Both the position numbers and the translations under genes were made by a program. From NCBI RefSeq assembly GCF_002159455.1, contig NZ_NFIQ01000031.1:1-43075 (forward strand): DNA of 43,075 nucleotides, read 5' to 3'. The first letter of the stretch is position 1; the number at the start of each line of letters is the position of its first letter. This document shows, in pieces, positions 1-7,822 of this stretch. Source of the stretch: Flavonifractor sp. An306 (GTDB lineage Bacteria > Bacillota > Clostridia > Oscillospirales > Oscillospiraceae). Below the pieces are notes generated by a model, which saw only the letters and a list, made by a program, of their open reading frames with translations, was not told the DNA's origin and did not search any database.

Positions 1-1
1 G

Positions 2-670
2 CTGTGGGCCGCCCTGCTGCTGACGGGGGTGATCGTGCTGGGGGTGGCGGTCACCTTCCAGGTCTCCCGTTTCCTCTCCGCCACCGTATTGAAGGGGGTG
101 CCCTCCTCCTTTACCCTGGAGCTGCCCCCCTACCGCAGGCCCCGGGTAGGGCAGGTGGTGGTGCGCTCCATCCTGGACCGCACCATCTTTGTCCTGGGCC
201 GGGCGGCGGCGGTGGCCGCCCCGGCGGGGCTGGTAATCTGGCTGTGCGCCAATGTGACGGTGGGGGGCGTCACCGTCTTGGACCACATCACCGGATTCCT
301 GGATCCCTTCGCCCGGCTCATCGGGCTGGACGGGGTGATCCTGGCCGCCTTTATCCTGGGCTTTCCCGCCAACGAAATCGTCATCCCCATCGCCATCATG
401 GCCTACCTCTCCACCGGCACCATTCAGGAGGCGGAGGGCCTGGGCGCCCTCCACCGGCTGCTGACCGACAACGGCTGGACCTGGCTGACGGCGGTGTGTA
501 CCCTGCTGTTCTCCCTGTTCCACTGGCCCTGCTCCACCACCTGCCTCTCCATCGCAAAGGAGAGCGGCAGCGTGAAGTGGACGCTGCTGGCGGTCCTCTT
601 ACCCACTGGAGTGGGGGTGGGGCTGTGCTTCTGCGTGGCTACTGTGGCCCGGCTGCTGGGCCTGGCATGA
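2..670 (+). CDS. feoB: Ferrous iron transporter FeoB, C-terminal part (5' end outside window)
   Basis: This is the C-terminal end of the Fe(II) permease FeoB, a G-protein-coupled inner-membrane transporter. The frame is open from base 2, so the gene enters from the left and its GTPase domain is not visible. The visible part has hydrophobic helices, a Gate-type stretch (FILGFPANEIVIPIAIMAYL) and the late FHWPCSTT segment that FeoB carries near its last helices. The reading ends at TGA 668-670, immediately before a strong hairpin. It converges on the gene at 723-1133. The family call rests on the Gate/FPANE and PCSTT segments, and the alternative (another Gate-domain permease) is less likely. 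Confidence 0.9.
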   Translation: MWAALLLTGVIVLGVAVTFQVSRFLSATVLKGVPSSFTLELPPYRRPRVGQVVVRSILDRTIFVLGRAAAVAAPAGLVIWLCANVTVGGVTVLDHITGFLDPFARLIGLDGVILAAFILGFPANEIVIPIAIMAYLSTGTIQEAEGLGALHRLLTDNGWTWLTAVCTLLFSLFHWPCSTTCLSIAKESGSVKWTLLAVLLPTGVGVGLCFCVATVARLLGLA

Positions 671-709
671 AAAGGGGGCTGCCGCAACGGATTGCGGCAG
701 CCCCCTTTT
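670..709. terminator. Bidirectional intrinsic terminator
   Basis: A perfect 18-bp inverted repeat (670-687 with 692-709, loop CGGA) begins with AAAA and ends with TTTT. It lies between feoB (plus) and the DUF3842 gene (minus), so it can end transcription from both sides, including the long eut transcript. Confidence 0.85.
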
Positions 710-722
710 GACTTGCTGCGGG

Positions 723-1133
723 TTATCCCTCCAGCAGGCGGCCCAGCTGATCCACCGCACCCTCCAGCAGACGGGACACCGGCCCCTCGGACACGCCGGA
801 GACGAAAATATCGCACTGGTTCATGGGAATCAGGATCTTCTTGGCCGGGCTCTGTCCCACCACCGCCGCCATGGCCGGGGAGATCTCCCCCATCAGCGCG
901 TCGGCAATGACGATGCCCAGGGGCCCCAGAATCACGTCCGCCTTCCGGCAGGCCACCATCAGGGCGTTCTCCCCCGTGGCCCCCTGGGCCGCGCCCCCTT
1001 TCAGCAGAGCGGCGGTGGCCATGCTGTTGGTACCCACCGCCCGCACCTCCACCCCGGGAAACCGGGCCAGAATGGCCCGCACCAGCTGCTGCCCGATCCG
1101 ACCCCCCTGGCCGTCCACCACCAGGATCTCCAT
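723..1133 (-). CDS. DUF3842 family protein
   Basis: This 136-residue protein matches the DUF3842 family of clostridia. It starts with EILVVDGQGGRIG, a Rossmann-like glycine-rich beta-alpha turn. It continues with the family's VGTNSMATAALLKGGA, ATGENA and ILGPLGIVIADALMGEISP segments, and ends near ILIPMNQCDIFVSG. Function is unknown; the fold suggests nucleotide or dinucleotide binding, which is inference. The ATG at 1133 has GGAG six bases upstream. It follows the SSB-like gene by 30 bases in the same direction and may be the last gene read from the eut transcript before the terminator at 670-709. No link to ethanolamine use is known. Confidence 0.85.
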   Translation of the reverse strand: MEILVVDGQGGRIGQQLVRAILARFPGVEVRAVGTNSMATAALLKGGAAQGATGENALMVACRKADVILGPLGIVIADALMGEISPAMAAVVGQSPAKKILIPMNQCDIFVSGVSEGPVSRLLEGAVDQLGRLLEG

Positions 1134-1163
1134 ATGTATCTCCGCCCTTCTTTTTTTCTCTTC

Positions 1164-1823
1164 CTATATGATATCGGATTTGGCGGCGGCGCGCAAGGGG
1201 GCGCACTCCCCGGGCATGGGCTCCAGGTGCATCACCGAGATCTCATAGGCGGTGCGCTTTTCCGTGATCCCCTGCTCCACCTTATGATAGTCCCGGCTCT
1301 GAAACCGGCCGTCCAGCCGCAGGCCGTCCCCCACACCCAGCTCCCCACAGCACCGGGCCAGGGCTCCCCAGGCGATGCAGGGCAGATAGTCCGCCCGCCC
1401 GTACCGCCGGTTCACCGCCAGCATCAGATCGCAGATCTCCCGGCCCAGGGGGGTGCGGCGGAGCACCGGCGGCTTGCACAGTACCCCCGCCAGCACCAGG
1501 CGGTTTTCGTCCGGGCCGTTCCCCGGCCGGAGGGAGCGGGCGTGGAGGGTGATGACCAGCCGGCTGCCCCGCCCGCTCTTGTTGTTGAAGGAGCGCACCT
1601 CCCCCTCCACCTCCAGGGGCATCCCCGCCCGCACCGGACAGTGCTCCAGCAGCGTCCGGGGGGCGATGATGTTGATGCGGTCCGCCGAGCCAGACAGCCG
1701 CAGCACCTCCAGGGGAAACAGTTCATATACCACGCCGTGGGTCTCATGGGACCACACCGGGTCCGCCGCCGCGGTGCCCCGGAGCAGCGCCCGGTTTTCA
1801 TTCCAACCACTCTGCATATCCAT
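1164..1823 (-). CDS. SSB-like single-stranded DNA-binding protein with two OB domains
   Basis: This 219-residue protein binds single-stranded DNA by inference. Residues about 105-200 are a clear SSB OB fold: VLAGVLCKPPVLRRTPLG, DLMLAVNRRYGRADYLPCIAWG, GRFQSRDYHK and RTAYEISVMHLE. Residues about 8-95 look like a second, diverged OB domain (ALLRGTAAADPVWSHE, INIIAPRTLLEH, VEGEVRSFNNKSG). The C-terminus is AAAKSDII and lacks the acidic DDDIPF-type tip by which housekeeping SSBs recruit partners. It is therefore probably an auxiliary SSB. The ATG at 1823 has GGAG five bases upstream. No terminator is evident between eutQ and this gene, so read-through from eut is possible. Confidence 0.85.
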   Translation of the reverse strand: MDMQSGWNENRALLRGTAAADPVWSHETHGVVYELFPLEVLRLSGSADRINIIAPRTLLEHCPVRAGMPLEVEGEVRSFNNKSGRGSRLVITLHARSLRPGNGPDENRLVLAGVLCKPPVLRRTPLGREICDLMLAVNRRYGRADYLPCIAWGALARCCGELGVGDGLRLDGRFQSRDYHKVEQGITEKRTAYEISVMHLEPMPGECAPLRAAAKSDII

Positions 1824-1889
1824 CCACGCTCCTGCTTGTTTTGGGTAACTGTTGGATCTATATGCAGGTTTGTCCCAGGGTATGCCCCC

Positions 1890-2306
1890 TTACTGTTGGT
1901 TCTGCCAGTCGGCGGGGTAGACGAAGTAGAGAAACCGGGCGTGGCCGGTGACCGAGAACTCAATCCCGCTGCCCTTGGGGATATAGAGGAGCTCCCCCGG
2001 CCCGGCGGACACCGTCCGGCCGCTGCAGCGGATCTCCAGCCGCCCGCTGATGACATAGTCCATCTCGTCATAATTCAGGGTCCAGGGGAAGGTGGTGTCC
2101 CGCATCTCCATGATGCCCACACCTAGCCGGGGGGACTGCTCCAGGGTGAACAGGTCCCGGGTGTACACCTGATCCCCCGGATTGCCGGTGTTCATCCGGT
2201 GCTCCTCCGTCACCGCCAGCTGCGGCACCTTCACCGACTGAACGCCGCCCGCCAGGTGCTCGGCGAGCACCTGGCGGATGATGGCTTCCAACTGCGCTCT
2301 ATCCAT
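1890..2306 (-). CDS. eutQ: Ethanolamine utilization protein EutQ (cupin)
   Basis: This is a 138-residue EutQ. The C-terminal two thirds is a cupin barrel: TFPWTLNYDEMDYVISGRLEI, GPGELLYIPKGSGIEF and ARFLYFVYPADW. In Salmonella EutQ has been linked to microcompartment assembly and acetate kinase activity; which applies here is not known. The first 20 residues (MDRAQLEAIIRQVLAEHLAG) form a predicted amphipathic helix of the type that targets cargo to microcompartment shells. The ATG at 2306 overlaps the 3' end of eutH by 8 bases, and AAAGGAGG lies inside eutH upstream of it. This is the last recognisable eut gene of the operon. Confidence 0.95.
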   Translation of the reverse strand: MDRAQLEAIIRQVLAEHLAGGVQSVKVPQLAVTEEHRMNTGNPGDQVYTRDLFTLEQSPRLGVGIMEMRDTTFPWTLNYDEMDYVISGRLEIRCSGRTVSAGPGELLYIPKGSGIEFSVTGHARFLYFVYPADWQNQQ

Positions 2307-3384
2307 GCTGCGCCTCCTTTCGAGTCAGGAACATGGCCACCGCCACCGCGGTGATTCCCCCCACCAGCTTGCCCACGATCATGGGGAAGATCATGGTGGC
2401 ATCAAAGCCCGCCGTAAAGCCCAGGTGGTCGCCGAACACAAAGGCCGCCGACACCGCGAAGGCCACGTTGATGATCTTACCCCGGCGGTCCATGTCGTGG
2501 AGCATCTGGAACATGGGGATGTTGTTGGCCAGGGTGGCCACCAGGCCCGCCGCCGCCACGTCGTTCATGCCCAGCAGATGCCCCAGCTTCATCAGGGGCT
2601 TTTGAAAGACCTTGGTGATGACAAACACCAGGGGGAAGGCCCCCGCCAGCACAATGGCGATATCCCCCACGATGGAGATGCCCTCCTCAATGGGGTTAAG
2701 GCCCTCAATGAGGGTGAGGGGGGTGAGCTTTTGGATGATGGCCACCGCCAGGCCGATGGTGATGATGACTACGATGAGCTTGCCGAACACCTGAAAGCCC
2801 TTTACCATGCCGTTGGGGATGAAGGCCAGCCCCAGGGCGATGAGGACGGCAAAGAGCACGATGGGCAGCAGGTTGCGCACCACCATGCCCACCGGGAACC
2901 CGGCGATGAGGCCCCCCACAAAGCTGCCGATGGGAATGGTGATCACACCCGCCAGTACGCCGGTGGCCAGACAGGGCCGGTCCTCCGCCTGAATGATGCC
3001 CAGGCCCACCGGAATGGTGAACACGATGGTGGGGCCCAGCATGGAGCCCACGATGAGCCCGCCGAACTGCCCGGCCTCGGGGGTGAGGGCCAGCTCCTGG
3101 GCCAGGGGGGCGCCGCCCATGTCGTTGGCCAGAATGGTGCCGGCGAACATGGCCGGGTCGGCGCCCAAAAACTGGTAGAAGGGCACCACCACCGGCCGCA
3201 GCAGATTGGCCAGCACCGGGGCCAGGCAGATGATGCCCACCATGGCCAGGGCCAGGGAGCCCATGGCCAGGATGCCCTCCTCAAATTTTTCGCCCAGCCC
3301 GAAGCGGTTGCCGATGATCCGGTCGATGGCCCCCAGAGCCATGAACACCACCATCAGGTAGACGATGATCTCGTTGATGGACAT
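2299..3384 (-). CDS. eutH: Ethanolamine permease EutH
   Basis: This is a 361-residue polytopic membrane protein of the EutH family, which moves ethanolamine across the cytoplasmic membrane. It starts MSINEIIVYLMVVFMALGAIDRI and has about ten hydrophobic helices. Typical EutH segments are FAGTILANDMGGAPLAQEL, GLIVGSMLGPTIVFTIPVGLGII, LANNIPMFQMLHDMD and VFGDHLGFTAGFD. AAAGGGG lies ten bases before the ATG. It sits 24 bases behind eutN and overlaps eutQ. The length matches the family, so the gene appears intact. Confidence 0.97.
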   Translation of the reverse strand: MSINEIIVYLMVVFMALGAIDRIIGNRFGLGEKFEEGILAMGSLALAMVGIICLAPVLANLLRPVVVPFYQFLGADPAMFAGTILANDMGGAPLAQELALTPEAGQFGGLIVGSMLGPTIVFTIPVGLGIIQAEDRPCLATGVLAGVITIPIGSFVGGLIAGFPVGMVVRNLLPIVLFAVLIALGLAFIPNGMVKGFQVFGKLIVVIITIGLAVAIIQKLTPLTLIEGLNPIEEGISIVGDIAIVLAGAFPLVFVITKVFQKPLMKLGHLLGMNDVAAAGLVATLANNIPMFQMLHDMDRRGKIINVAFAVSAAFVFGDHLGFTAGFDATMIFPMIVGKLVGGITAVAVAMFLTRKEAQHG

Positions 3385-3408
3385 TCAAGCATGTCCCCTT
3401 TCTTTTCC

Positions 3409-3639
3409 TTACGGGTCGATAATGCCCACGATGGCGGCGTCCACGGGGATATGTTCACCCGCCGCCACCCGGGCGGCTCCGCCGGTGGCGATGAGCACCC
3501 GCTCGCCCTCCCCGGCCCCCACGCAGTCGGCGCACACCAGGGTGGTTTCCCCCACCTCCACCGTCAGAAAGGTCTGGCCGGTGAGGGCGGGGGATTTTTT
3601 GGTGGCCCATACCTTACCGGCCACTTGTCCCAATAACAC
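3409..3639 (-). CDS. eutN: Microcompartment vertex protein EutN/CcmL family
   Basis: This 76-residue protein belongs to the EutN/CcmL (BMV) family, whose pentamers cap the vertices of microcompartment shells. Family features are the opening LLGQVAGKVWATKK, the FLTVEVGETTLVCADCVGAGEGERVLIATGGAAR core and the ending IPVDAAIVGIIDP. The likely start is GTG at 3639 with AGGGAG about ten bases upstream; the alternative TTG two codons later would remove part of strand one. The gene begins inside the preceding 90-codon gene (26-base overlap), which suggests translational coupling. Confidence 0.92.
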   Translation of the reverse strand: MLLGQVAGKVWATKKSPALTGQTFLTVEVGETTLVCADCVGAGEGERVLIATGGAARVAAGEHIPVDAAIVGIIDP

Positions 3640-3886
3640 AGACGCCCATCTCCCTCAGCCGCCGCTCCAGGGAGAGACAGCGGCGGTAAATCCCCGCCGG
3701 CGCGGTGCGGCGGTAGCGGCGGTACTCCATGGCCCGCCGGTCCAGGCACACCCGGGCCCCGGCCAGCAGAGCGGCCAGCACCTCGGTCTCCCCCGGACTG
3801 CCGGGGGCCAGGGCCGCCAGACGGCCCATGCAGTCCACCGGCAGCCAGGTGATCACCAGCGTGGAACCCCGCCATTCCAGCCTCAC
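3614..3886 (-). CDS. Small Eut-locus protein, resembles the C-terminal part of TIGR02536-type proteins
   Basis: This 90-residue protein sits exactly between pduL and eutN. It starts at a GTG overlapping the pduL stop (GTGA) and overlaps eutN by 26 bases, so it is very likely translated. Residues 46-86 (VCLDRRAMEYRRYRRT, GIYRRCLSLERRLREMGV) resemble, from memory, the C-terminal half of the uncharacterised ethanolamine utilization family TIGR02536. Those proteins are longer, about 200 residues, so this would be a shortened form. Position supports a eut role; the reaction or partner is unknown. The family match is tentative and needs a profile search. Confidence 0.65.
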   Translation of the reverse strand: MRLEWRGSTLVITWLPVDCMGRLAALAPGSPGETEVLAALLAGARVCLDRRAMEYRRYRRTAPAGIYRRCLSLERRLREMGVCVIGTSGR

Positions 3887-4506
3887 GGCAAAATCATGCC
3901 CCGGTCGCCCTTTTGGAAGCCGCAGGCGTTGGCCTCGTCGTAGTCGATGTGGACGGCGGTGGCAAATTTGGGGGAGATGCGCACCTCCACCCCCTCAAAG
4001 ACCACCGGCCGGGCGGTAAAGGCCTGCAGGCGCACCTCCTGGCCGTTTTCCACCCCGAACCGGGCGGCGTCGGCGGGGGTCATGTGGATGTGCCGCTTGG
4101 CGGCGATGAGCCCCCGGTCCAGGGTTACCAGCCGGTCCCCGTGGCGGATGGTGAGGCCGGGGGTGCCCGCAATGTCCCCCGACAGCCGCACCGGCGGCGT
4201 GAGCCCCAGGGCAACGCCGTCGGTGAGGGAGATCTCCACCTGGCTCTCCTCCCGCTCGGGGCCCAGCACCACCACGTTCTGCAAAATGCCCTTGGGTCCC
4301 ACCAGGGTTACCCGCTCGGCGCAGGCAAACTGCCCCGGCTGGGACAGGTCCTTTACCCGGTTGAGCCGGTAGCCTGGCCCGAACAGGGCCTCCACATGGG
4401 CCCGGGACAGGTGGACGTGGCGGCCGCTGGCCTCCACCTCCACCGTCAACCGCCGGACGATCTGTTCCGCCAGATGTTCCAGCGAAAGGGTACTAATGGC
4501 GCTCAT
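3883..4506 (-). CDS. pduL: Phosphate acyltransferase PduL/EutD type
   Basis: This 207-residue PduL-type phosphotransacylase converts acetyl-CoA plus phosphate to acetyl phosphate and CoA, recycling CoA inside the microcompartment. The two zinc-site blocks are visible: EASGRHVHLSRAHVEALFG near residue 26 and LIAAKRHIHMTPADAARFGV near residue 130. Between them are GILQNVVVLGPER and SQVEISLTDG. It ends with the typical EANACGFQKGDRG. The first 20 residues (TLSLEHLAEQIVRRL) form a predicted amphipathic helix like the encapsulation peptides known on PduL proteins. The gene overlaps eutT by 14 bases and the next gene by 4. Confidence 0.96.
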   Translation of the reverse strand: MSAISTLSLEHLAEQIVRRLTVEVEASGRHVHLSRAHVEALFGPGYRLNRVKDLSQPGQFACAERVTLVGPKGILQNVVVLGPEREESQVEISLTDGVALGLTPPVRLSGDIAGTPGLTIRHGDRLVTLDRGLIAAKRHIHMTPADAARFGVENGQEVRLQAFTARPVVFEGVEVRISPKFATAVHIDYDEANACGFQKGDRGMILP

Positions 4507-5215
4507 ATTGTCCCCCCTTGAGCTTGCACATCATGATCCACATAAGGGAGCTGAGCCGGTTGAGGCCCAGGATGATGTCCCCCCGGGTCACCGCTCCGTC
4601 GGCGTCTTTAAAGGCGGCGTAGGCGGACAGCTCGGTCTGCCGCACCAGGGTGCGCAGCCGGTTCACCGCCAGCAGAGCGGGGGAGTCGGTGTGGGACGGG
4701 AGAAAGTGGGGCTGGCCCAGATGTTTGTCCGGGTAGTGGGAGTACTCCCGCAGCTGTGCGGCGCTGTAGCCGCACAGCCTGACCTCCTGCAAAGGCTCGT
4801 CCAGCACGTCGCACCGGATGAAGTTGCGCACGAAGGAGAGCACCTCCTCCAGTTCGGCCACCAGCTTTGGATAGTCCGCCGCCGCCCGCTGGGTCAGCAG
4901 GGTCTCCGCCTCCAGCGCGTCGATCATCCCCCGAAAGGCAATGCGGGGGTGGTCCTTGGGCACCAGGATATTGCCCTTCAGATGGGTCATGTGTTCCGGT
5001 TTTTCGGTGAGGGTGGCGCCGGAGGGGGTGCGGTACACGGCGGGGGAGGGGAGGTTCCCCTCCTCCCGCCCCTGGGGATACACCGCCTGGACCTTGTGGG
5101 CGGCCAGCCAGTCCCTGGCCCCGGGGGTGAGGGTCTGGCCCTTGTTTACCACCACCGGCCCCCGGGTCCCGTTGTCCGACATCCGGCGCACATCCTCGCG
5201 GGTGAGCAGCTCCAT
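4493..5215 (-). CDS. eutT: Ethanolamine cobalamin adenosyltransferase EutT
   Basis: This 240-residue EutT-type corrinoid adenosyltransferase would make adenosylcobalamin for EutBC. It opens MELLTREDVRRM, then VVVNKGQTLTPGARDWLAAHKVQAVY. It has TEKPEHMTHLKGNILVPKDHPRIAFRGMIDALEAE, a helical core (LEEVLSFVRNFIRCDVL) and the C-terminal GDIILGLNRLSSLMWIMMCK. The HxxCCxxC zinc motif of enterobacterial EutT is not seen, as in other clostridial forms. The ATG at 5215 directly abuts the eutM stop, a sign of translational coupling. Confidence 0.93.
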   Translation of the reverse strand: MELLTREDVRRMSDNGTRGPVVVNKGQTLTPGARDWLAAHKVQAVYPQGREEGNLPSPAVYRTPSGATLTEKPEHMTHLKGNILVPKDHPRIAFRGMIDALEAETLLTQRAAADYPKLVAELEEVLSFVRNFIRCDVLDEPLQEVRLCGYSAAQLREYSHYPDKHLGQPHFLPSHTDSPALLAVNRLRTLVRQTELSAYAAFKDADGAVTRGDIILGLNRLSSLMWIMMCKLKGGQYERH

Positions 5216-5704
5216 TTACTCGCTCATCCCCTCGCCATGGGGCAGAATGTGGTCCACCTCGGCGTGGGGCCGGGGGATGACGTGGACGGAGATCAGCTCG
5301 CCCACCTTCTCGGCGGCGGCGGCCCCCGCGTCGGTGGCGGCGTTCACCGCCCCCACGTCCCCCCGGACCATGACGGTCACCAGACCGCCGCCCACCTGCT
5401 CCTTGCCCACCAGCTGGACGTTGGCGGCCTTCACCATGGCGTCGGCGGCCTCAATGGCCCCCACCAGTCCCTTGGTCTCTACCATACCCAGTGCGTTTGT
5501 ATTTGCCATCTTGTGTTCTCCTTTCTGTTTGGGAGCCGCCTTGGCGGCCCCTGCCTTGGGGGAAGATTTTGCTTTCGGTTTGGCCGCCCCGGGGGCCGGA
5601 GGCTCGGGGGGCGGCGCGGCCAGGGAGTCGGTGAGGGCCTGGACCTCCCGGAGGATGCTCTCCTTGGGGTCCATCAGCACGCCCTCGGCGTTGACCTCGC
5701 TCAT
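5216..5704 (-). CDS. eutM: BMC shell protein EutM-like, with N-terminal extension and nested internal start
   Basis: The C-terminal 97 residues (from ATG 5509) are a single BMC domain of EutM/PduA type that makes hexameric shell tiles: [21 protein letters not shown], then [20 protein letters not shown] and [16 protein letters not shown]. That is the whole length of a normal EutM. In frame in front are 65 extra codons from ATG 5704, one base after the eutE stop. They encode a predicted amphipathic helix ([17 protein letters not shown]) and a Pro/Ala/Lys-rich linker. Both starts have a ribosome site: GGAGG about ten bases before the long start and AAAGGAG before the short one. Two isoforms are therefore plausible. 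Confidence 0.9.
   Translation of the reverse strand: MSEVNAEGVLMDPKESILREVQALTDSLAAPPPEPPAPGAAKPKAKSSPKAGAAKAAPKQKGEHKMANTNALGMVETKGLVGAIEAADAMVKAANVQLVGKEQVGGGLVTVMVRGDVGAVNAATDAGAAAAEKVGELISVHVIPRPHAEVDHILPHGEGMSE
5507..5524 (-). promoter_or_regulatory. Internal ribosome site and start codon within eutM
   Basis: On the minus strand AAAGGAG (5518-5524) is followed after eight bases by ATG (5507-5509), exactly where the canonical 97-residue EutM begins ([14 protein letters not shown]). A consensus Shine-Dalgarno inside an open frame at the natural domain boundary argues for internal initiation. Confidence 0.75.
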
Positions 5705-5705
5705 G

Positions 5706-7160
5706 TCACTTCAGCCTCCCCATGATCTGCTCCACCAGCCGGTCCAGCAGGCTGTCATCCACGGTGTAGGGGCTGGCGGAACCAGCCTGGCCCCGGAGCT
5801 GCTCCAGCTCCTTCACCCCCCAGGCCACCCGCTTGATGTTGATGAGGTCCAGAGGGCCGATGTTGTTGGAGCTGGAGGAGCCACCCACCGCTCCGCAACC
5901 CAGGGTGAGGGCGGGGAACAGGCAGGTGGTGGCCCCGATGCCCCCCAGGGAGGCGGGGGTGTTCACCAGCACCCGGCTGGCGGGGACGGCGGCGGCGAAT
6001 TTCTTGGCCACGGCCTCGTCCTCGGTGTGGATGGCGAAGGTGTGGCCCGCCCCCTCCCACTCCAGGATCTCCACGCACCGGCGGAGCACCGCCTCCTCAT
6101 CCGGCTCCACATAGCAGGCCAAAATCAGCCCCAGCTTCTCGCTGGAGTAGGGGTGGCCCTTGCCCACCCCGGTCTCCCGGGCCACCAGCACCCGGGCGGA
6201 GGCGGGCACCCGGGTCAGCCCCGCCAGCTTGGCCACCGTCTCCACGCTCTTGCCCACGATGGCCGGGTTCATGGTGCCGTTGGAGCGCAGGATGAACCGG
6301 GAGAGCTGCTTTGTCTCCTCCTCGTCCAGCAGGTAGGCCCCCTGAGAGCGGAGGGCGGCCTTTACCGCCGGCTCCATCCGGGCCTCCATGATGACGCTCT
6401 GCTCGCTGGCGCAGATGGTGCCGTTGTCAAAGGTCTTGGAGTCCAGAATCCGCTTCACCGCCTGCTCCACGTTGGCGGTGTGGTGGATATAGGCCGGGCC
6501 GTTGCCCGCCCCAACGCCGATGGCGGGGGTGCCGGAGGAGTAGGCCGCCTTCACCATGGCCGCCCCGCCGGTGGCCAGGATCAAACGGGTGATATCGTGG
6601 CGCATCAGGGTATTGGTGGCCTCAATGGTGGGGGTGGTGATGCAGGAGATGCTGCCGGTGGGGGCTCCCGCCCGCTCCGCCGCCTGGCGGATGACCTTCA
6701 CCGTCTCCAGGATGCAGCCCACCGCGCTGGGGTGGGGGGAGAAGATAATGGGGTTGCCCGCCTTCAGGCAGATCATGGCCTTGTAGATCACCGTGGAGGT
6801 GGGGTTGGTGGAGGGCACCAGCCCGGCCACTACCCCCACCGGCACCCCGATATCCACCGTCCGGTGTTCTCTGTCCTCATGGAGGATGCCGTGGGTCTTC
6901 TGGTCCCGGATGGCCTCATACAAGCTCACCGCCGCAAAGCGGTTTTTGATCTCCTTGTCCTCTTTTTTCCCAAATCCGGTCTCCTCCGCCGCCATGGCCG
7001 CCAGACGTGCGGCGTGCTCCGCCCCGGCGGCGGAGATGGCGGCGGTGATCCGGTCCAGGTCCTCCTGGCTCATGGCCGCCAGGGCGTTCTGGGCCCGGCG
7101 GGCCTGGGTCAGCAGGTCCCGTACCTCCTGAATGGAGCGCAGATCCTTGTCAAATTCCAT
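5706..7160 (-). CDS. eutE: Acetaldehyde dehydrogenase (acylating) EutE
   Basis: This 484-residue CoA-acylating aldehyde dehydrogenase oxidises acetaldehyde to acetyl-CoA with NAD inside the microcompartment. The catalytic cysteine is Cys250 in [17 protein letters not shown]. Other landmarks are [22 protein letters not shown], the [27 protein letters not shown] nucleotide region and the [23 protein letters not shown] stretch near the C-terminus. The last 19 residues ([17 protein letters not shown]) form a predicted amphipathic helix after a short linker and could be a C-terminal encapsulation peptide. The ATG has AAGGAGG nine bases upstream. It is packed between eutL and eutM. Confidence 0.97.
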   Translation of the reverse strand: MEFDKDLRSIQEVRDLLTQARRAQNALAAMSQEDLDRITAAISAAGAEHAARLAAMAAEETGFGKKEDKEIKNRFAAVSLYEAIRDQKTHGILHEDREHRTVDIGVPVGVVAGLVPSTNPTSTVIYKAMICLKAGNPIIFSPHPSAVGCILETVKVIRQAAERAGAPTGSISCITTPTIEATNTLMRHDITRLILATGGAAMVKAAYSSGTPAIGVGAGNGPAYIHHTANVEQAVKRILDSKTFDNGTICASEQSVIMEARMEPAVKAALRSQGAYLLDEEETKQLSRFILRSNGTMNPAIVGKSVETVAKLAGLTRVPASARVLVARETGVGKGHPYSSEKLGLILACYVEPDEEAVLRRCVEILEWEGAGHTFAIHTEDEAVAKKFAAAVPASRVLVNTPASLGGIGATTCLFPALTLGCGAVGGSSSSNNIGPLDLINIKRVAWGVKELEQLRGQAGSASPYTVDDSLLDRLVEQIMGRLK

Positions 7161-7164
7161 GCTG

Positions 7165-7818
7165 TTACACCTCCTTGGGTCGGGCGGCCACCGCTTTTAC
7201 AGCCTCGGAAAAGGCGGCCGCCGCCGCATCGCAGGCGCTCTGGGTGCCGGTGAGCAGCCCACCGCCGAAGTTGGTCTCGGTGGGGGGCTGGAACAGGGTC
7301 ACTAGCTCCACGTCGGCGGCCTTCATGGCCTCGTCCAGCCCCACAATGGCCTCCAGGGGCGGGGCGATCAGGTAGGCCAGAGCCTCCCCCTCCCGGATGC
7401 CCGCCACCTTGGACAGGTAGGAGCCCGTCCGGGAGACGGTGTGGGCGAAGTAGACGATGGAGTCGTCCTCATTGGCCGAGCGGAAGCCCACCCCGCTCTC
7501 CATAAAGTCGGCGCAGGCGCGCAGGCCGGACTCCACCTCCGCCGGGTTGGGCCCGGCCAGGATGCCGATGACCTCTCCCGCCAGTTTGGTGGAGGCGTTG
7601 CCCGCCCCGGCGTACAGGGAGCGGCCGTACACCACCTCCACCGCCGCCGTCTTGGTGGCCTCGTCCAGGGCGCAGTAGGTCACGTCGTCGCTGTCGGCGG
7701 TGATGAGGCCGATGGAGCGGTATCCGTTGGGCAGGCCCAGCTTTTTGGCCAGCGTCTCGCTGACGTTGGCGATGGTGCGGGCGGCCAGTACGCTGGCCTG
7801 GATCAGATCTCCCGTCAT
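7165..7818 (-). CDS. eutL: Microcompartment shell protein EutL
   Basis: This is a 217-residue EutL, a tandem-BMC protein whose trimers form gated shell pores. Typical segments are QASVLAARTIANVSETLAKKLGLP, SIGLITADSDDVTYCALDEATK, YGRSLYAGAGNAS and the second domain NEDDSIVYFAHTVSRTGSYLS through LFQPPTETNFGGGLLTGTQSACDAA. Length and order match the family. It follows eutC by four bases; its stop lies just upstream of the eutE ribosome site. Confidence 0.97.
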   Translation of the reverse strand: MTGDLIQASVLAARTIANVSETLAKKLGLPNGYRSIGLITADSDDVTYCALDEATKTAAVEVVYGRSLYAGAGNASTKLAGEVIGILAGPNPAEVESGLRACADFMESGVGFRSANEDDSIVYFAHTVSRTGSYLSKVAGIREGEALAYLIAPPLEAIVGLDEAMKAADVELVTLFQPPTETNFGGGLLTGTQSACDAAAAAFSEAVKAVAARPKEV

Positions 7819-7822
7819 ATCC

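Noticed and set aside
4941-7253. A 770-codon plus-strand frame across eutE and eutM
   Set aside because: Antisense to three well-recognised eut genes, with no motifs of its own.
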